From assembly GCF_000012485.1 (NCBI RefSeq), contig NC_007512.1, positions 1,241,001 through 1,305,000 of the forward strand: a DNA stretch of 64,000 bases, given 5' to 3'. A program made the translations under genes and the position numbers. Origin of the DNA: Pelodictyon luteolum DSM 273 (lineage in GTDB: Bacteria > Bacteroidota > Chlorobiia > Chlorobiales > Chlorobiaceae). This document shows, piece after piece, positions 8,562 through 15,822 of the stretch. Below the pieces are notes generated by a model. That model was not told where the DNA came from. It worked only from the letters and a program-made list of their open reading frames with translations, and did not search any database. How positions within the stretch are numbered: the stretch's first letter is position 1; every line of letters starts with the position of its first letter.

Positions 8562-9391
8562 AATACTGCCGAATGAAATACGTAGCCATAGCTCTTACCT
8601 GTGCAGTCTTTTCAACTCTGGCTTTTGCCCGGGCACAGGCAGCAGAGAAAGCTATAATCATCACCGGATCAACTTCAATTTCATCGGCCGCTGAAGCGCT
8701 TGGCTCAGAGTTTGCAAGAAATACAGGTATACCGGTGATGGTTACGACATCGAATTCCGGACAGGGTGCAAAGCTTTTGGCCGTCGGAACATCATCGATT
8801 GCGGCGATGTCGCGGACCATGAATCTTGATGAAATAGATGCGGCAAGGGCAAACGGAATTGAACCCAACGCGCACTTCATTGCGTTCGGAGCTCTTGTGA
8901 TCGTGGTCAACCAGGCCAATCCGGTTACAGCCCTGAAGGTGGAGGAGCTTCATAGACTCTATTCTGGAGCCTGCTTCAACTGGAAGGAGCTTGGAGGAGT
9001 CGATGAACCGGTGATCCTTGTTCGACGGGAATACGGGAGCGGAACGCAGGAGACATTTACTGACATGGTCATGGGACAGGCAAACCCGATGACAGCAAGT
9101 GCCCTCATTGAAATCAGCAACAAGGCTGTCCGCCGCCGCGTAGCAGAAACACCAGGGGCGATAGGGTTCATCAGTCACGGATTTCTTGACGCTACCGTCA
9201 AATCACTCAGCATCAACGGCGTAACCCACTCAACGGACGCTATTTTGAACGAGACCTACCCGCTGACCCGGAGCCTGTACTTCTATACCGATGGAAAACC
9301 GGAAGGCAACGTTTCAAGGTTTCTGAAGCTGACAGAATCAATGGAAGGAAAACAGATACTCAGCAATGCAGGATTTGTGACCAAACCTTAA
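8558..9391 (+). CDS. PstS-like periplasmic substrate-binding protein
   Basis: This 277-residue protein has a signal peptide and the phosphate-binding-protein pattern: GSTSISSAAEALGSEF, TTSNSGQGAKLLAVGTSSIAAMSR, ALVIVVNQANPV, RREYGSGTQETF and PGAIGFISHG. These are the places where PstS binds its anion. No pst permease or ATPase gene is nearby; instead it overlaps the chaperone gene by ATGA and is followed 12 bp later by a sensor kinase. It may therefore serve as a ligand-sensing partner of the kinase rather than a transporter subunit. That role is inference. Confidence 0.8.
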   Translation: MKYCRMKYVAIALTCAVFSTLAFARAQAAEKAIIITGSTSISSAAEALGSEFARNTGIPVMVTTSNSGQGAKLLAVGTSSIAAMSRTMNLDEIDAARANGIEPNAHFIAFGALVIVVNQANPVTALKVEELHRLYSGACFNWKELGGVDEPVILVRREYGSGTQETFTDMVMGQANPMTASALIEISNKAVRRRVAETPGAIGFISHGFLDATVKSLSINGVTHSTDAILNETYPLTRSLYFYTDGKPEGNVSRFLKLTESMEGKQILSNAGFVTKP

Positions 9392-9403
9392 ACTATCCTG
9401 CCG

Positions 9404-11407
9404 GTGCCACCCCCCTGCCGCCAAAAATCCATCCATGCCAAAGCGGCAGCAATCCTGAGAGGATGCATACTTCTTGCACTCTCAGTGGTTCTCCCTTTTT
9501 CTGCGATGCTTTCAGGAGATGAGGCATCGGCTCGTGAGCATGGCACAGACTCATCCTTCAGCCTCGCAGGCCATATGGAGCAGTATGTGGATGAAACCGG
9601 CCAGCTTACCCTCACTAAGGCTCTGCAGCCCGCCATCCAGTCAAAATTCACGCACATCGCAGGACACCTCAACACCGGGCATATCGATCATCCGGTATGG
9701 CTCAAGGCCACCGTACGGACAGAGGATGGATTTCCACGGCACACCATCCTTTCCATCGGCCCGCCCTCCCTTGAACGGCTGAGGGTCTATGTGCAGACAG
9801 GCAATGACCCGTCGAGTCCTGCCTCGTACCGTGAATACAGGCTCGGAGCCGACATCCCCGCCTCACAGCGGACATTGCTCACACCACAGTTTGCGGTCCC
9901 TCTCGTGCTCGACAACGTTCGACCAACCACAATCCTTATCCGGGTTGAACCCGGCATCGCAATCAGCCTTTTCGCCACGATTCTGACGCCCGAAGACCTC
10001 TACGGCCAGACCAACATGCTGCTCCTGCTCCAGGGAGCCTATCTCGGCATTATCCTCATTACCGCACTCTTCAGCATTTTCAACTTCTACCGCCTGAATG
10101 AATCGCCCTACCTCTACTTCGGGCTGTTCGTTCTCTGCATATTCTGCTTTATCCTCTCCGGGGAAGGGATCCTTGTGCTTGCACTTCCCCAACAGGCACA
10201 TCTGGTCACCGAGTTCATCCGCCGGACAGCCATGGCGTTGAGCTTCGTGTTTCTGGCACTGTTCGGCCGGAGCATCCAGAGGGCCCGTTCCCATCCCTTT
10301 GCCTCGCGCTACCTGCTGTTCATATCCATACTCAGCGGCATTACCGCCCTGTCTGCGCCGTTCTGGCTGTATAAGGATCTCGCTACGGCATCCATGATTG
10401 GCGCACTCGGAATGATGATGATCCTGATCCATATTTCATCAATCCTTGTCATGGAAAGGGAGCCGGGCTCAAAGATGTATCTCGCTGCTTTCGTCATCAT
10501 TCAGGCTGGTTATGTCCTCCAGCTGCTCCGGCATTTCGGTGTCGTCCCGCTTGAATGGTGGAGCAGCAATCCCATGCCGTTTTTCTTCCTGCTCGCCATA
10601 ATCCTTATCTCGTTCGCCTTGACTGAACGGCTGAGGGAATCGCGGCTTGCTGCAGAGGAGATGTCGATTGAACTCCGGAATAACCGTGATGTGCTTGAAA
10701 AGTCTCTGGCCGTACAGGAAAACATGGGCGCGCGAAAAAAGCGCCTGATTGATATGATTTCACATGAATACCGCACTCCCATTGCCATCATTAGAGCAAA
10801 TATTGACATCATGATGCTCAATGAAGCAAGTCAGTCAAAAGAGGCTGCCAGCCGTTTCTGCAAAATAAATCGAGCCATCCAGCGCCTTGTGGAGATTATG
10901 GACATATCTCTTGAGGAAAGCCAGCATGATGATCCGAGAGATACCCGAAACCCTCAGTCAATGAGGATTGACGAGTTCTTGTCTCAGGAGTATGTCGCCG
11001 AAATAACATCCCGTTTCAATCTCTCGGCCCGGATGTCTGAAAGCATTGGAAACCATTGCATCAAAGCCGATGCGGCACAACTGAAAACAGCCCTTTTCAA
11101 TCTGCTCGACAACGCCGGAAAATACTCTGTCCCCGGCAGCCGGATCCTCCTTGAATGCAGTGTCGAGCAGAGCTGGATGGTAATGAGGTTACGAAACCGG
11201 GTTGAAGAGTGCTTCATTCGAGAGGGGGATGAGCTGTTTGAGCAGTATCGGCGAGGACGCAACAGTACGAACACTGCCGGTGCAGGGCTAGGACTCTGGA
11301 GGGTACGCCGTATTGTCGAGCACCATCACGGCCGGGTTGCCATTGAGCGGAATACCGAAGAATTTATTGCTACTTTACGTATTCCAGTAATCCTCACCTC
11401 AGAATAA
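9404..11407 (+). CDS. 7TMR-DISM-type membrane sensor histidine kinase
   Basis: The GTG at 9404 gives 667 residues. Order: hydrophobic signal segment (about 15-35), extracellular DISM-type sensory domain (about 45-195), seven hydrophobic segments (about 200-400), a short coiled linker, HisKA with His454 in the MISHEYRTPIAIIRAN H-box, and HATPase with the N-box NLLDNAGKYS and the G2 box GAGLGLWRV. The usual DxGxG G1 box is replaced by an RNRVEE stretch, a variation known in some kinases of this type. It lies between the PstS-like gene and the response regulator (34 bp gap), so these probably form one signalling unit. Confidence 0.85.
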   Translation: MPPPCRQKSIHAKAAAILRGCILLALSVVLPFSAMLSGDEASAREHGTDSSFSLAGHMEQYVDETGQLTLTKALQPAIQSKFTHIAGHLNTGHIDHPVWLKATVRTEDGFPRHTILSIGPPSLERLRVYVQTGNDPSSPASYREYRLGADIPASQRTLLTPQFAVPLVLDNVRPTTILIRVEPGIAISLFATILTPEDLYGQTNMLLLLQGAYLGIILITALFSIFNFYRLNESPYLYFGLFVLCIFCFILSGEGILVLALPQQAHLVTEFIRRTAMALSFVFLALFGRSIQRARSHPFASRYLLFISILSGITALSAPFWLYKDLATASMIGALGMMMILIHISSILVMEREPGSKMYLAAFVIIQAGYVLQLLRHFGVVPLEWWSSNPMPFFFLLAIILISFALTERLRESRLAAEEMSIELRNNRDVLEKSLAVQENMGARKKRLIDMISHEYRTPIAIIRANIDIMMLNEASQSKEAASRFCKINRAIQRLVEIMDISLEESQHDDPRDTRNPQSMRIDEFLSQEYVAEITSRFNLSARMSESIGNHCIKADAAQLKTALFNLLDNAGKYSVPGSRILLECSVEQSWMVMRLRNRVEECFIREGDELFEQYRRGRNSTNTAGAGLGLWRVRRIVEHHHGRVAIERNTEEFIATLRIPVILTSE

Positions 11408-11441
11408 CGATACCATAAACCATCAGGACGACACAAGAACC

Positions 11442-12167
11442 ATGGACAGCAATGCTCATCCGGCTGACGGAAAGCCGATCCTTTACGTTGAAGATGACGC
11501 TGATCTCAGGGAAGCCATGATCGAGTACCTGGAGAAAATCGGACATCGTGTCACCGGCGTAGGTACGGCAAAAGCATTTTATGAAGCACTCTCCGGAGGG
11601 TCGTTTGCGCTTGCAATCATCGATATCGGCCTTCCAGACCAGAGCGGCCTTGTGCTTGCAGACCATGTCCGCCAACACACCCTCATGCGCATCATCATGC
11701 TGACGGCGCACTCGACACTTGACGACAAAATCGGAGGGTACCAGTCCGGAGCCGACATTTATATGACAAAGCCTGTAGACTGCCGTGAACTCTCGGCAGC
11801 AATTAACAGCATGTTTGAGCGCATGCCCTCTGCCCTGCGACAAACGAACGAAAATACCGTACAGTCTTCCTCATGGAGGCTTATGAAAAGCGACTGGGTT
11901 CTTCGCTCACCCTCAAATATTCCCATCCAGCTTACCTCGAAGGAATATGAGCTGATCATGTTCCTGATCCAGCAGGACACAGCAGTCATTTCCCGCGCGG
12001 AGATCCTCAAACACCTTGATTACCCCTATAACGAATACGGAAGCCTTGCCCTCAAGTCGCTCGTCTACCGTCTCAGAAAGAAAATGGATGATGCCGGATG
12101 CACTTTTCCGATAAAAACCATCCATGGAACCGGATACGCTCTCTCATCCCCCATTTCGATCGCCTGA
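11442..12167 (+). CDS. OmpR/PhoB-family response regulator
   Basis: This 241-residue protein has an N-terminal receiver domain (about 6-122) with the acidic pair in YVEDD, phospho-acceptor Asp61 in IIDIGLPD, LTAHS and Lys110 in TKPVD, and a C-terminal winged-helix domain (about 140-235) with KEYELIMFLIQ, SRAEILKHL and IKTIHGTGYAL. It is partnered with the kinase just upstream. It probably binds the TCAC repeats before 7194 and 12356. Its 3' half (from base 11804) is duplicated 1,232 bp downstream. Confidence 0.9.
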   Translation: MDSNAHPADGKPILYVEDDADLREAMIEYLEKIGHRVTGVGTAKAFYEALSGGSFALAIIDIGLPDQSGLVLADHVRQHTLMRIIMLTAHSTLDDKIGGYQSGADIYMTKPVDCRELSAAINSMFERMPSALRQTNENTVQSSSWRLMKSDWVLRSPSNIPIQLTSKEYELIMFLIQQDTAVISRAEILKHLDYPYNEYGSLALKSLVYRLRKKMDDAGCTFPIKTIHGTGYALSSPISIA

Positions 12168-12208
12168 GTCTCTCCGCTCCTGTCTGACTGCACGCCCCAC
12201 AGCTCAGA

Positions 12209-12280
12209 TCACCTCCATCACAATTCGTCACCCGATGTCACCTTTCGTGCCTTGTGAGGGGCACCTTCATGGGTTATAAT
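12209..12280 (+). promoter_or_regulatory. Promoter of the pilin operon with four phased TCAC repeats
   Basis: TCAC begins at 12209, 12218, 12228 and 12238 (spacings 9, 10, 10). A -35 box TTGTGA (12252-12257) and a perfect -10 box TATAAT (12275-12280) follow with a 17-bp spacer. The last repeat starts 14 bp before the -35 box, as at 7102/7116. Bases after the repeats are also shared with the 7082 promoter (CACCTTTC-x-TGCCTTGT). This is the best candidate binding site for the regulator encoded just upstream. Confidence 0.75.
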
Positions 12281-12283
12281 AAT

Positions 12284-12341
12284 AGGTGAAAATAGATCCT
12301 ATTTAAGGGATCGACAAAGTAACCGATTTATCTGTTCACCT
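12284..12341 (+). other. Structured 5' leader of the pilin mRNA
   Basis: An outer inverted repeat AGGTGAA (12284-12290) / TTCACCT (12335-12341) encloses an inner GATCC/GGATC pair. It lies between the -10 box and the start codon at 12356, so it would form a stem in the leader RNA. It may stabilise the mRNA or influence translation. The same leader is present in the duplicate copy, 1,232 bp further on. Confidence 0.45.
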
Positions 12342-12355
12342 TAAACACTACTATC

Positions 12356-12967
12356 ATGACTACGAAATCTACTCTCTCGCGCGTCATTCTCTGTGCCGCC
12401 CTCCTTGCAGCAGGAGCACTGCCCCAGACAGCATATGCTGACCGGGGTGAGTCTGGAGAATCAGTTTCGGGAACGACAAACCTGAAGGTGGTCATGCCGG
12501 AATATATCGTCCTGCATTACTACAGCGACATTCAGCTTTCGTTCACGGCAGCATCTTCAGCCGAATCAGATGGAACACTCAGCCCCTTGACGGCAAGCTG
12601 GACCACTGCGACTGAAGGTGGCGAGGTCTTCGACGCCAACATAACCAGTGCTGCAGAGGCTGGAGATGCAACAAGGGCGATAACGCTCAAAAATGTCTGG
12701 TCGATAGCAGGCCTATCGCCCTCCGGGGAAGCAAGGGTGTCGATCACAGGAACTGATCTCGAGAAGGACGACAGCAGCTCCAAAATAGATACAGAAGACT
12801 GGAAAGTGGCTGTGGGCAGCAATGCAGGAAAAAGCATCGAGACAGACCTGAGAGGAATCTCGGGCAAGCAGACCAAAGGCGATGTCAAGATGACGCTCAA
12901 TTTCGCAAACACCACCGAGTCGGGTGAGCATGATGGAAGCTTCACCATCACCGCCATCACCATCTAG
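12356..12967 (+). CDS. Secreted pilin-like protein (family A, duplicate copy 1)
   Basis: This is a 203-residue protein with a signal peptide (about 27 residues, ending near AYA), the VVMPEYIVLHYYSDIQLSF region near the mature N-terminus, and a C-terminal strand ending GSFTITAITI. No cysteine is seen in the mature part. It differs from the 13588 copy by one residue (Ser versus Ala in the signal peptide) and is a more distant paralogue of the 3039 protein. The strong promoter, structured leader and gene doubling suggest the major subunit of the appendage. That role is inferred, since no named pilin family is recognised. Confidence 0.75.
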   Translation: MTTKSTLSRVILCAALLAAGALPQTAYADRGESGESVSGTTNLKVVMPEYIVLHYYSDIQLSFTAASSAESDGTLSPLTASWTTATEGGEVFDANITSAAEAGDATRAITLKNVWSIAGLSPSGEARVSITGTDLEKDDSSSKIDTEDWKVAVGSNAGKSIETDLRGISGKQTKGDVKMTLNFANTTESGEHDGSFTITAITI

Positions 12968-12980
12968 CCCTCAGACCTTG

Positions 12981-13014
12981 TGCAGGTTGCCGTGCAACAG
13001 AACGGCAATCTGCA
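12981..13014 (+). other. Hairpin after pilin copy 1
   Basis: A 13-base inverted repeat (12981-12993 and 13002-13014, one G-U pair, 8-base loop) lies 13 bp after the pilin stop. No T run follows, so it is more likely an mRNA-protecting or partial-stop structure than a full terminator. It is identical to the hairpin at 14213-14246. Confidence 0.6.
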
Positions 13015-13035
13015 TAGGAATAGTGAAGTAAAGGC

Positions 13036-13399
13036 TAACAGCATGTTTGAGCGCATGCCATCTGCCCTGCGACAAACGAACGAAAATACCGTACAGTCTT
13101 CCTCATGGAGGCTTATGAAAAGCGACTGGGTTCTTCGCTCACCCTCAAATATTCCCATCCAGCTTACCTCGAAGGAATATGAGCTGATCATGTTCCTGAT
13201 CCAGCAGGACACAGCAGTCATTTCCCGCGCGGAGATCCTCAAACACCTTGATTACCCCTATAACGAATACGGAAGCCTTGCCCTCAAGTCGCTCGTCTAC
13301 CGTCTCAGAAAGAAAATGGATGATGCCGGATGCACCTTTCCGATAAAAACCATCCATGGAACCGGATACGCTCTCTCATCCCCCATTTCGATCGCCTGA
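13036..13399 (+). pseudogene. Truncated response regulator copy (DNA-binding half only)
   Basis: This is the second copy of the 3' half of the regulator gene, created by the tandem duplication. It keeps residues from about 122 to the end, that is the winged-helix domain, and lacks the receiver domain with Asp61. An in-frame ATG at 13043 would give 118 residues; the frame also opens back to a GTG at 12980 inside the hairpin, which is an unlikely start. If translated from the pilin transcript, the free DNA-binding domain could occupy the TCAC sites. It is probably a passenger of the duplication. Confidence 0.8.
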
Positions 13400-13440
13400 C
13401 TCTCTCCGCTCCTGTCTGACTGCACGCCCCACAGCTCAGA

Positions 13441-13512
13441 TCACCTCCATCACAATTCGTCACCCGATGTCACCTTTCGTGCCTTGTGAGGGGCACCTTC
13501 ATGGGTTATAAT
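13441..13512 (+). promoter_or_regulatory. Second copy of the TCAC promoter
   Basis: This is the duplicate of the 12209-12280 promoter with all four TCAC repeats, TTGTGA (13484-13489) and TATAAT (13507-13512) preserved. It should drive the second pilin copy and the genes downstream, including the chaperone and usher. Confidence 0.75.
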
Positions 13513-13587
13513 AATAGGTGAAAATAGATCCTATTTAAGGGATCGACAAAGTAACCGATTTATCTGTTCACCTTAAACACTACTATC

Positions 13588-14199
13588 ATGACTACGAAAT
13601 CTACTCTCGCGCGCGTCATTCTCTGTGCCGCCCTCCTTGCAGCAGGAGCACTGCCCCAGACAGCATATGCTGACCGGGGTGAGTCTGGAGAATCAGTTTC
13701 GGGAACGACAAACCTGAAGGTGGTCATGCCGGAATATATCGTCCTGCATTACTACAGCGACATTCAGCTTTCGTTCACGGCAGCATCTTCAGCCGAATCA
13801 GATGGAACACTCAGCCCCTTGACGGCAAGCTGGACCACTGCGACTGAAGGTGGCGAGGTCTTCGACGCCAACATAACCAGTGCTGCAGAGGCTGGAGATG
13901 CAACAAGGGCGATAACGCTCAAAAATGTCTGGTCGATAGCAGGCCTATCGCCCTCCGGGGAAGCAAGGGTGTCGATCACAGGAACTGATCTCGAGAAGGA
14001 CGACAGCAGCTCCAAAATAGATACAGAAGACTGGAAAGTGGCTGTGGGCAGCAATGCAGGAAAAAGCATCGAGACAGACCTGAGAGGAATCTCGGGCAAG
14101 CAGACCAAAGGCGATGTCAAGATGACGCTCAATTTCGCAAACACCACCGAGTCGGGTGAGCATGATGGAAGCTTCACCATCACCGCCATCACCATCTAG
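13588..14199 (+). CDS. Secreted pilin-like protein (family A, duplicate copy 2)
   Basis: This protein is the same as the 12356 product except for one residue in the signal peptide (STLARVI instead of STLSRVI). The mature proteins are identical, so the duplication raises dosage rather than diversity. It is followed by the minor-subunit-like gene, the second chaperone and the usher, so this copy holds the original position in the operon. Confidence 0.75.
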   Translation: MTTKSTLARVILCAALLAAGALPQTAYADRGESGESVSGTTNLKVVMPEYIVLHYYSDIQLSFTAASSAESDGTLSPLTASWTTATEGGEVFDANITSAAEAGDATRAITLKNVWSIAGLSPSGEARVSITGTDLEKDDSSSKIDTEDWKVAVGSNAGKSIETDLRGISGKQTKGDVKMTLNFANTTESGEHDGSFTITAITI

Positions 14200-14212
14200 C
14201 CCTCAGACCTTG

Positions 14213-14246
14213 TGCAGGTTGCCGTGCAACAGAACGGCAATCTGCA
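14213..14246 (+). other. Hairpin between pilin copy 2 and the downstream genes
   Basis: This is a 13-base stem (14213-14225 with 14234-14246, one G-U pair) without a T run. Its position after an abundant pilin gene and before accessory genes fits the known pattern in which a stem-loop favours the major subunit message. A different hairpin occupies the same place at 3671-3706. Confidence 0.6.
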
Positions 14247-14283
14247 TAGGAATAGTGAAGTAAAGGCTATTATATTTACCCTT

Positions 14284-14940
14284 ATGGTAACCAGGAGCAG
14301 CAGCATAGCGCATGACAGAAACACAGGGAGTGCGAGCTCTCATCCCAGCAGGGCAATGACGGCACTGGTGGCTTTTTTTATTTCGGCTCAATTCTTTCTT
14401 GCCCTATCTATATCGTATGCCGAAACTGATCGGACTGCAACCCTGTATTTCCGGAACGATGCGCCAATAAGCATCACGGTCGGGGAGATATATCCTGGAC
14501 AGACAGGAGCAGTGGCCATCGGGAGCTACTCTGCAGAAATCCTCTGGAATGAACAATACGAAAGCAGCGCTACGCTTGATATTGATACCCCGGCCTATAC
14601 ATCATCAGTAGAGCAGCGTACCATTGAGGATTTGTGGCATACCGATGCGTTCAGGACTGATAACGGCAGATCGCCCGATTACAGGGTCACCTACAGCATC
14701 AACAACTCGCCATATAGTGAAAATCAGCAGTCGGAGTATTTCTACAACAGCGACCGCTCCTCTAAAATCAGAATTACCTTCACTCCCCCCCGGATCACCG
14801 AGGATAAAAGCGATAAATCTTATATCCTTAAGGCGGAGCCGGCTGTAATTACGTTCAAAGTAACCGATGCAACGGCCTCAGGTACTTATTCGGGAAGCAT
14901 TGACACCCGGATTTCTGCCGCCAACTTCAAGGTCCAATAA
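14284..14940 (+). CDS. Secreted minor-subunit-like protein (family B)
   Basis: The frame is open from a GTG at 14212, but that codon lies at the hairpin and is also present in the other duplicate copy, so it is not a credible start. ATGs at 14284 (218 residues) and 14356 (194 residues, starting directly at the signal peptide MTALVAFFISAQFF) are possible; neither has a clear ribosome site. The mature protein matches the 3760 product over TATLYF, PAYTSSVEQRTIEDLWHTDAF and the C-terminal ASGTYSGSI. It is probably a minor or tip subunit. Its C-terminus ends 25 bp before the chaperone start. Confidence 0.65.
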   Translation: MVTRSSSIAHDRNTGSASSHPSRAMTALVAFFISAQFFLALSISYAETDRTATLYFRNDAPISITVGEIYPGQTGAVAIGSYSAEILWNEQYESSATLDIDTPAYTSSVEQRTIEDLWHTDAFRTDNGRSPDYRVTYSINNSPYSENQQSEYFYNSDRSSKIRITFTPPRITEDKSDKSYILKAEPAVITFKVTDATASGTYSGSIDTRISAANFKVQ

Positions 14941-14965
14941 TCAGAATTCGGTCTTTCTCCCCCAG

Positions 14966-15781
14966 ATGAAATACTTGTTACGCATTGCTGCCCTTCTTCT
15001 GCTGTGCACTGCACCCCTCTCCAGCCTGATGGCCGGTGATCCACCCGGGCAGATTGCCGTATCGCCGTCCATGTTCGAACTCAACATCGGCACAAAACCG
15101 CTCACCCAGTCAATCCGGCTGAAAAACCTCAAGAAGCATCCCATCATTCTTAAGGTGGATGTCTATAACTGGACGCTAGATGGCAACAACAGCCTGAAAG
15201 AGATCGCGCCCACCGCGCAATCCATCGACCAATGGATGATCATCAACCCGGTATCGTTCACCATTGACCCTGGCAAGGAGCAGGTTATCCGGTTTTCCAT
15301 CCGTCCGACTACGACTCCGGACCCCGGAGAACACCGCGCAATCATTTTTTTTACCGAACAGCCCCCGAAAGACAAGGCAGGAGGCGTTGAAGTACTCTTC
15401 AAGCTTGGCGTGGCAGTATACGCCTATGCCGACCCGATCCGTCACGCCGGCGTACTGACATCCATTTCGCTGGACAGGGCAGGAAGCATGATCAAGGTAG
15501 GACTGCAGAACAGCGGCAATGTCCATACCCGCCTGAAGGGCGAGTATTCGATATGGAAACCGGGAAGTTTTCCGGGATTCAAGAAAACAGGAATGGATTT
15601 GACCAAAGAACAGCCAGAAGGATTCATTGCCGGAGGAAACATGAACAACACTCCGGTTCTTGCCGGAAACCGTCGAGTGATTACGACATCGATTCCCCTT
15701 CCTGCAGAAAATAAGGGCTCCTATGTCGTTGCCGTGCAGGGAACTGTCGATGACCGGAAAATTGAGAAGGTGTTTCCATAG
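14966..15781 (+). CDS. PapD-like periplasmic chaperone (second copy)
   Basis: The ATG at 14966 starts a signal peptide (about 24 residues); an in-frame extension back to 14867 overlaps the previous gene and is less likely. The 271-residue product has the chaperone pattern IAVSPSMFELNIG, TQSIRLKNLKKHPIILKVDVYNWTLDGN, QVIRFSIRP, PGEHRAIIFF and QNSGNVHTRLKGEYSIW. It is a paralogue of the 7710 chaperone. Two chaperones with one usher suggests each escorts different subunits. It lies directly before the usher gene. Confidence 0.78.
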   Translation: MKYLLRIAALLLLCTAPLSSLMAGDPPGQIAVSPSMFELNIGTKPLTQSIRLKNLKKHPIILKVDVYNWTLDGNNSLKEIAPTAQSIDQWMIINPVSFTIDPGKEQVIRFSIRPTTTPDPGEHRAIIFFTEQPPKDKAGGVEVLFKLGVAVYAYADPIRHAGVLTSISLDRAGSMIKVGLQNSGNVHTRLKGEYSIWKPGSFPGFKKTGMDLTKEQPEGFIAGGNMNNTPVLAGNRRVITTSIPLPAENKGSYVVAVQGTVDDRKIEKVFP

Positions 15782-15822
15782 GAGACGCTTCGATTCACCA
15801 AGGCATAAAGCATTCCCCGTCA

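Larger units (their letters stand above)
11804..14269 (+). repeat. 1,232-bp direct tandem duplication
   Basis: Copy 1 spans 11804-13037 and copy 2 spans 13036-14269, overlapping by the dinucleotide TA at the junction. I compared the copies by eye and found four base differences (11828/13060, 12104/13336, 12168/13400, 12377/13609). Each copy contains the DNA-binding half of the regulator gene, the TCAC promoter, the pilin-like gene and the hairpin after it. No insertion-sequence ends or target duplications flank it. Two-base junction homology fits a spontaneous, recent duplication. Confidence 0.95.

Noticed and set aside
12980-13042. GTG start giving a longer product for the truncated regulator (and the same GTG at 14212 for the family-B gene)
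   Set aside because: The codon lies at the edge of a stable hairpin and occurs in both duplicate copies because the sequence was copied; not a credible start.
11804-14269. Duplication caused by a mobile element
   Set aside because: No transposase, terminal inverted repeats or target-site duplications; only two bases of junction homology.
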